This document shows positions 61,301 through 64,000 of a stretch of DNA of 64,000 nucleotides, piece after piece. Every line of letters begins with the position of its first letter. The stretch's first letter is position 1. The DNA lies in contig NC_135569.1 of assembly GCF_964340395.1 (NCBI RefSeq), positions 15,091,019-15,155,018 of the forward strand, in the 5' to 3' direction. Source of the DNA: Glandiceps talaboti. Taxonomy: Eukaryota; Hemichordata; Enteropneusta; Spengelidae. The notes under the pieces are model-generated. The model was given only the letters and a program-made list of their open reading frames with translations. It made no database searches and was not told where the DNA came from. Made by a program: the position numbers and the translations under genes.

Positions 61301-63418
61301 TTCGCAGTGTATCTCAGAGTCACCCAGGGCCAGCAATGCATAACACCTGCAGAGCCAATCACTAGCAGCATGGTAATTTAGTTTACCCCATGTGACTTGT
61401 TATGAGCCAATCATTAGACAGTATGGTAATCTAGTGTACCACATGTGACTTGCTATGAGCCAATCATTAGACAGTATGGTAATCTAGTGTACCACATGTG
61501 ACTTGTTATGAGCCAATCATTAGACAGTATGGTAATCTAGTGTACCACATGTGACTTGTTATGAGCCAATCATTAGACAGTATGGTAATCTAGTGTACCA
61601 CATGTGACTTGTTATGAGCCAATCATTAGACAGTATGGTAATCTAGTGTACCACATGTGACTTGTTATGAGCCAATCATTAGACAGTATGGTAATCTAGA
61701 GTACCACATGTGACTTGTTATGAGCCAATCATTAGACAGCTTCATACATTACCTAAAGATCAGACCATGAGGATGCAATGACATAAACATTATACTAAAT
61801 CAGCATACTCGTTGTTTTAGGTGAAAGCATTTTATTTTAAACCACCCGAGGAAAATACTCAACTTTTACCACTTTAAGTGATATCACTTTTATTTATTAT
61901 GTAGACAAAATTACATTTTTTGTATTTTTTGAATTCAACAGTCAGACAGCATATGGTACCTTAATTGATATCTGTACAAGTTGTAATTATCAGTAAGTAT
62001 AAGTACATCACATTGTTGTTTCATTCAAGTTTAATTTGACTTTATAATTTTTTTGGTATAAAAACTCTCTATTTGTTTTTTACCAAATCAAAAAACTATC
62101 TCATAAAGAGTTTTTTATTGTACTTAGAAAACTCTTTGAGAAGTAGAGTGCTAAAGTTCAAAAAGGAAATTGGAATTAAAGACCAGAAACATTGAATGAT
62201 AAAGGAACATAGTTAGTAACTTTATGGTTTTTGATGATTAATTTTTCCATCGTTACTGTATTCTAATATTCCATAGCATGTTGAATTGTGTCTAGAAATT
62301 GATAGATTTATGCTAAAGTGTTAAGATATGATGTAAAATATTACGTGATGATGTAACAGAATGAAAATTTGAAAAGCGCAACAGTTGAAAGGCTTTTTAG
62401 TCCTCAGTGGGCAAAGCTTAAAAGGGGGAGTACTAGATTCGTCATGTCTATGTGTTCGTCCATGCATCTAGTATCATCTGGATCTTGAACATGTATGGTG
62501 GCCGACTACAACCAAATCTGGCACAAATGTCTCTCTGTATTCACGGTCAAATGACCCAAAATGTTGTAAAATTTTATGTGTACCTCTCTGATATGCACGG
62601 ACCAGTTTCAACCAAACCTGGCATAATGTCAGATACTGAAGTGCAATATGTACCAGTACATCACTTTATTTTGTAACCTTCAGCATAGTGTAACCGAATG
62701 GGAGCCATATTTGTCATAATATTCCTACATTGAAACATTAGGGGACAAAGAATTATCAATTCCTGTGTACATAACCATCTTTATTACACTGCCCTTGATG
62801 ATGCTCAATTGCAACAATTTCTGTTCATGCTTTTCAACATAAGTTAAGGAGTTTTTAATTTATAATTTTTTCTGTCTTTCAGATCCATAGCTCATCTTAT
62901 ACGTGAAAATTCTGATTATCTTGTTGATGCCATATCACACAATTTACGGCATTTAGATTGGAATCCAAAGTCACCAGATGTCTTGAAGGTTATGCTGCAA
63001 TATGGGTGAGATAAATGAATATCACATGCAGTGCACATGTTGAGCACATGTCAATCACATGCACTACATTGTACGCACTTTTTTTCATATGCTGTACACA
63101 TGTTTAGCATATGCTGATCCCATGCATGGCACAGTTTGATCACATGTTGTTCACATGCATCACAGTTTGATCATGCGCACTACATATGTTGAGCACATGT
63201 CGATCACATGCACTTCACATGTTAAACTCATGTCTATGACAGCCACTGCTTAGTTTGATCATATACAACATACATGGAGAGTACAAGGTTCCATTCCATA
63301 AGAAGTATTTTGATTTGCATATAATAGCATGCATATATGTATTTGACAAGAATGTATTTTTCATATATTCTACAGTAATGCCGATATCTTGCCACTAACC
63401 CAGGATATCATTGATGAG
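45889..63418 (+). CDS. TTI1: TELO2-interacting protein 1 (TTI1), exons 1-16, 3' end beyond the window
   Basis: Exons: 45889-46079, 47153-47292, 51356-51431, 51992-52137, 52909-53045, 53546-53880, 54617-54825, 55682-55738, 56938-57063, 58039-58200, 59146-59341, 60126-60327, 60981-61066, 61942-61992, 62883-63005, 63376-63418. All junctions are GT-AG with consistent phase, giving 2280 nt (760 codons) without a stop. Recognisable conserved stretches include [65 protein letters not shown] and [12 protein letters not shown]. The HEAT-repeat protein TTI1 joins TELO2 and TTI2 in the TTT complex, which works with HSP90 and R2TP to fold and stabilise PIKK kinases (mTOR, ATM, ATR, DNA-PK, SMG1, TRRAP). 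The start was chosen by alignment with the vertebrate N terminus and has A at -3; an open frame runs upstream to 45754. Roughly the C-terminal third is missing from the window. Confidence 0.95.
46291..46466. mobile_element. 176-bp long-stem hairpin (MITE-like) in TTI1 intron 1
   Basis: Two arms of about 83 nt, starting tgcaataatt and ending aattattgca, pair with few mismatches around a loop of about 10 nt. The arms diverge mainly in A/T runs. Confidence 0.78.
47153..47292 (+). CDS. TTI1: TTI1 exon 2
   Basis: 140 nt, phase 2 in and phase 1 out, reading [19 protein letters not shown] and onward. Its last 15 bases and its donor are copied twice in the satellite just downstream. Confidence 0.88.
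47278..47775 (+). repeat. Minisatellite that begins at the exon 2/intron 2 junction of TTI1
   Basis: Three copies of a 51-bp unit that include the last bases of exon 2 and the donor (caaactatggtcaaggtagg), then about seven copies of a related ~44-bp unit (tatagacaaggtaggtacat). Confidence 0.85.
48319..49070 (+). repeat. 50-bp minisatellite, about 14 copies, TTI1 intron 2
   Basis: The unit contains tagagtcaagtcatgtagat, tttggctatcaccccgcccc and tcccctag. The last two or three copies are shortened. Each unit carries a pyrimidine tract followed by CTAG. Confidence 0.92.
49963..50057. mobile_element. 95-bp hairpin MITE nested in the LINE relic
   Basis: Inverted ends CACAGG...CCTGTG, with cttgaaattggccata facing tatggccaatttcaag. 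It interrupts the open LINE frame after D-S-L-P-L-K. Flanks cttaaat and cttaatt are a probable imperfect target duplication, which would fit a hAT-like element. Confidence 0.7.
50836..50980 (+). repeat. (ACT/ACC)n tail of the LINE relic
   Basis: Trinucleotide array directly after aaataaatttt, the normal place for a LINE 3' tail repeat. Confidence 0.88.
51356..51431 (+). CDS. TTI1: TTI1 exon 3
   Basis: 76 nt, phase 1 in and phase 2 out, reading [20 protein letters not shown] and onward. The S-E-E-L-K motif matches vertebrate TTI1. Confidence 0.9.
51540..51857. mobile_element. 318-bp MITE with long terminal inverted repeats in TTI1 intron 3
   Basis: The left arm contains attgggtatttattttggat and atcatggcttcctacttgaa; the complements occur in reverse order at the right end. 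The inverted match may extend to about 51526 and 51879. Confidence 0.78.
51992..52137 (+). CDS. TTI1: TTI1 exon 4
   Basis: 146 nt, phase 2 in and phase 1 out; includes [20 protein letters not shown], a HEAT-like helix pair. Confidence 0.92.
52909..53045 (+). CDS. TTI1: TTI1 exon 5
   Basis: 137 nt, phase 1 in and phase 0 out; includes [20 protein letters not shown] and G-D-S-K-Q-G. Confidence 0.93.
53118..53372 (+). repeat. 255-bp dispersed repeat, copy in TTI1 intron 5
   Basis: A copy of the same length and orientation lies at 59811-60065. It begins agttgatcttactaag and ends ttgaatttcattgtaa. It encodes nothing seen. Confidence 0.75.
53546..53880 (+). CDS. TTI1: TTI1 exon 6
   Basis: 335 nt, phase 0 in and phase 2 out. 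A polar, Lys/Ser-rich linker is followed by the conserved [17 protein letters not shown] and W-K-I-R-L segments. Confidence 0.93.
54521..54543 (+). repeat. Poly-C run, TTI1 intron 6
   Basis: About 22 consecutive C, 73 bp before exon 7. A shorter C run is at 52627-52639 and G runs are at 58613-58624. Confidence 0.9.
54617..54825 (+). CDS. TTI1: TTI1 exon 7
   Basis: 209 nt, phase 2 in and phase 1 out; includes [18 protein letters not shown] and [11 protein letters not shown]. Confidence 0.93.
55682..55738 (+). CDS. TTI1: TTI1 exon 8
   Basis: 57 nt, phase 1-1, reading [20 protein letters not shown]. This matches the most conserved stretch of vertebrate TTI1. Confidence 0.93.
56290..56560 (-). 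mobile_element. LINE reverse-transcriptase C-terminal relic in TTI1 intron 8
   Basis: The minus strand reads [19 protein letters not shown], then I-N-H-F-K, typical of the end of a LINE ORF2 (F-S-x-R-V-V-x-x-W-N-x-L-P). An internal frameshift and a stop show decay. Adjacent sequence to 56820 may belong to it. Confidence 0.6.
56938..57063 (+). CDS. TTI1: TTI1 exon 9
   Basis: 126 nt, phase 1-1; includes [16 protein letters not shown] and V-K-I-V-E-E. Confidence 0.93.
57110..57165 (+). repeat. Possible tRNA-derived SINE head
   Basis: ggtggccgagtggttagctt contains a good RNA polymerase III A-box (TGGCCGAGTGG) like that of Leu/Ser tRNAs. No B-box is seen downstream and no cloverleaf closes, so it is not a working tRNA gene. 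Confidence 0.4.
57600..57930 (+). repeat. Imperfect ~75-bp tandem repeat, TTI1 intron 9
   Basis: Four to five units with aacagagagggaaatctggt, aaaatttacagtt and tttttgctaaggttttagaa. Confidence 0.8.
58039..58200 (+). CDS. TTI1: TTI1 exon 10
   Basis: 162 nt, phase 1-1; includes [20 protein letters not shown] followed by C-R-L-L-G-F-Y-G. Confidence 0.93.
58340..58460 (+). repeat. (TG)n/(TCTG)n microsatellite, TTI1 intron 10
   Basis: Mixed TG, TGCA and TCTG units. Confidence 0.88.
58725..59035 (+). repeat. ~60-bp tandem repeat, TTI1 intron 10
   Basis: About five units with gatagacacactttgattgg, ctaacaagctatgatatatt and ctgccatatgtcccct. Confidence 0.8.
59146..59341 (+). CDS. TTI1: TTI1 exon 11
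   Basis: 196 nt, phase 1 in and phase 2 out; includes [20 protein letters not shown] and [11 protein letters not shown]. Confidence 0.92.
59811..60065 (+). repeat. 255-bp dispersed repeat, copy in TTI1 intron 11
   Basis: Same length as 53118-53372, with scattered substitutions and no obvious gaps. It ends 60 bp before exon 12. Confidence 0.75.
60126..60327 (+). CDS. TTI1: TTI1 exon 12
   Basis: 202 nt, phase 2 in and phase 0 out; begins [20 protein letters not shown] and ends [11 protein letters not shown]. Confidence 0.9.
60660..60906 (+). repeat. 34-bp tandem repeat, about 7 copies, TTI1 intron 12
   Basis: Units of gtatggctgtatgactccct followed by agactgagtaattt. Confidence 0.88.
60981..61066 (+). 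CDS. TTI1: TTI1 exon 13
   Basis: 86 nt, phase 0 in and phase 2 out; [20 protein letters not shown]. Its last 10 bases and its donor are duplicated 91 bp downstream. Confidence 0.9.
61057..61236 (+). repeat. 91-bp duplication including the end of TTI1 exon 13 and its donor
   Basis: cagtaataaggtgaat occurs at 61057 (exon end plus donor) and again at 61148. The following 75 bp are also repeated. A related fragment occurs near 56050-56125. Confidence 0.8.
61366..61740 (+). repeat. 53-bp tandem repeat, about 7 copies, TTI1 intron 13
   Basis: Units of gagccaatcattagacagta, tggtaatctagtgtaccaca and tgtgacttgttat. Confidence 0.88.
61942..61992 (+). CDS. TTI1: TTI1 exon 14
   Basis: 51 nt, phase 2-2, reading [18 protein letters not shown]. 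Confidence 0.88.
62883..63005 (+). CDS. TTI1: TTI1 exon 15
   Basis: 123 nt, phase 2-2; includes [18 protein letters not shown] and P-D-V-L-K-V-M. Confidence 0.92.
63020..63250 (+). repeat. Degenerate cacatg-rich repeat, TTI1 intron 15
   Basis: Irregular iterations of gatcacatgcac and ttgagcacatgtc. Confidence 0.6.
63376..63418 (+). CDS. TTI1: TTI1 exon 16
   Basis: 43 nt, phase 2 in and phase 0 out; [15 protein letters not shown]. The next exon lies beyond the window, since nothing TTI1-like is seen from 63419 to the end. Confidence 0.88.
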
Positions 63419-64000
63419 GTAAGTGAATCTGTAGAATTATGTGTGTTTGTGTATATACATGTATGCCTGCATAAAAGAAAACCACTGGAAGCAATTCCCA
63501 GCATAATGTTTTTGTTAAAAGTGACCTATAAGGGTCCAATTCGCGTAGATTGGGTGATAGAGACACAGTCACCAGTAATGACTATTGAACAGATGTACAT
63601 TTCAGACGAGCAAAGGACCATGTCCATTTAAACACATTGGATCATTCCATAGTCTCACAGGTTGTACTCTCTTTAGATATAGCTTGGACTTAAATGTTGG
63701 TGTAAGTTTTAATTGGTTGTAAAATAAAAGCTTATTAACAGTTAATCATGCTGTATGTGATAATTATGTAACCATAGTAACTATCTTATGTAACCATAGT
63801 AACTACATGTATCAGCAACAACTGGGATATTTTTTTCATCAAGTAATCAAAGATATGTTCACTAAAAATTTGGTCAATTACTTATAAAAAAAAGACACTG
63901 TATCTGTTAATTAGTGGTCAATATTATCTGTAAGTATAAGTGTAGTGACAAGCTTAAATCTTTTAAATCTGTCAACATGTTAAAACTGTACTAGTAGTAA

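Overview
The window is eukaryotic and almost certainly from an invertebrate animal genome. It is AT-rich, has long introns with GT-AG junctions, and carries many microsatellites, minisatellites, LINE relics, MITE-like hairpins and one very young LTR retrotransposon. A TTI1 orthologue and polycystin-type GAIN/GPS genes with LamG domains suggest a deuterostome invertebrate (hemichordate or cephalochordate) or possibly a lophotrochozoan; the sequence alone does not settle this.

Layout. (1) 1-22.9 kb: gene A on the minus strand, an 11-exon secreted protein of 680 aa (signal peptide, LamG domain, Thr/Ser/Pro repeat, polycystin-1-type GAIN, GPS). A complete chromodomain Ty3/gypsy element (2923-11867) sits antisense in its eighth intron. 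(2) 23.1-42.5 kb: gene B on the minus strand, an intact tandem paralogue of 897 aa with two LamG exons, produced by an internal ~3 kb duplication. It has two possible first exons. (3) 43.9-44.8 kb: relic of a third unit. (4) 45.9 kb to the window end: the TELO2-interacting protein 1 (TTI1) gene on the plus strand, 16 exons giving 760 codons; the last part lies beyond the window. All junction phases agree in the three gene models.

The most striking observation is that genes A and B both end with a TAA codon directly after the C-x-C-N-R-L-T of the GPS, the place where autoproteolysis would occur in polycystins and adhesion GPCRs. No membrane region follows. They therefore look like soluble, GPS-terminated ectodomains, and they grow by duplication of phase 1-1 exons. 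The usual His two residues before the scissile bond is Arg in both copies.

TTI1 is the scaffold of the TTT (TELO2-TTI1-TTI2) cochaperone complex that matures PIKK kinases; it has no evident functional link to genes A and B. Its introns hold a different minisatellite in intron after intron, two of which have copied an exon-intron junction with its 5' splice site.
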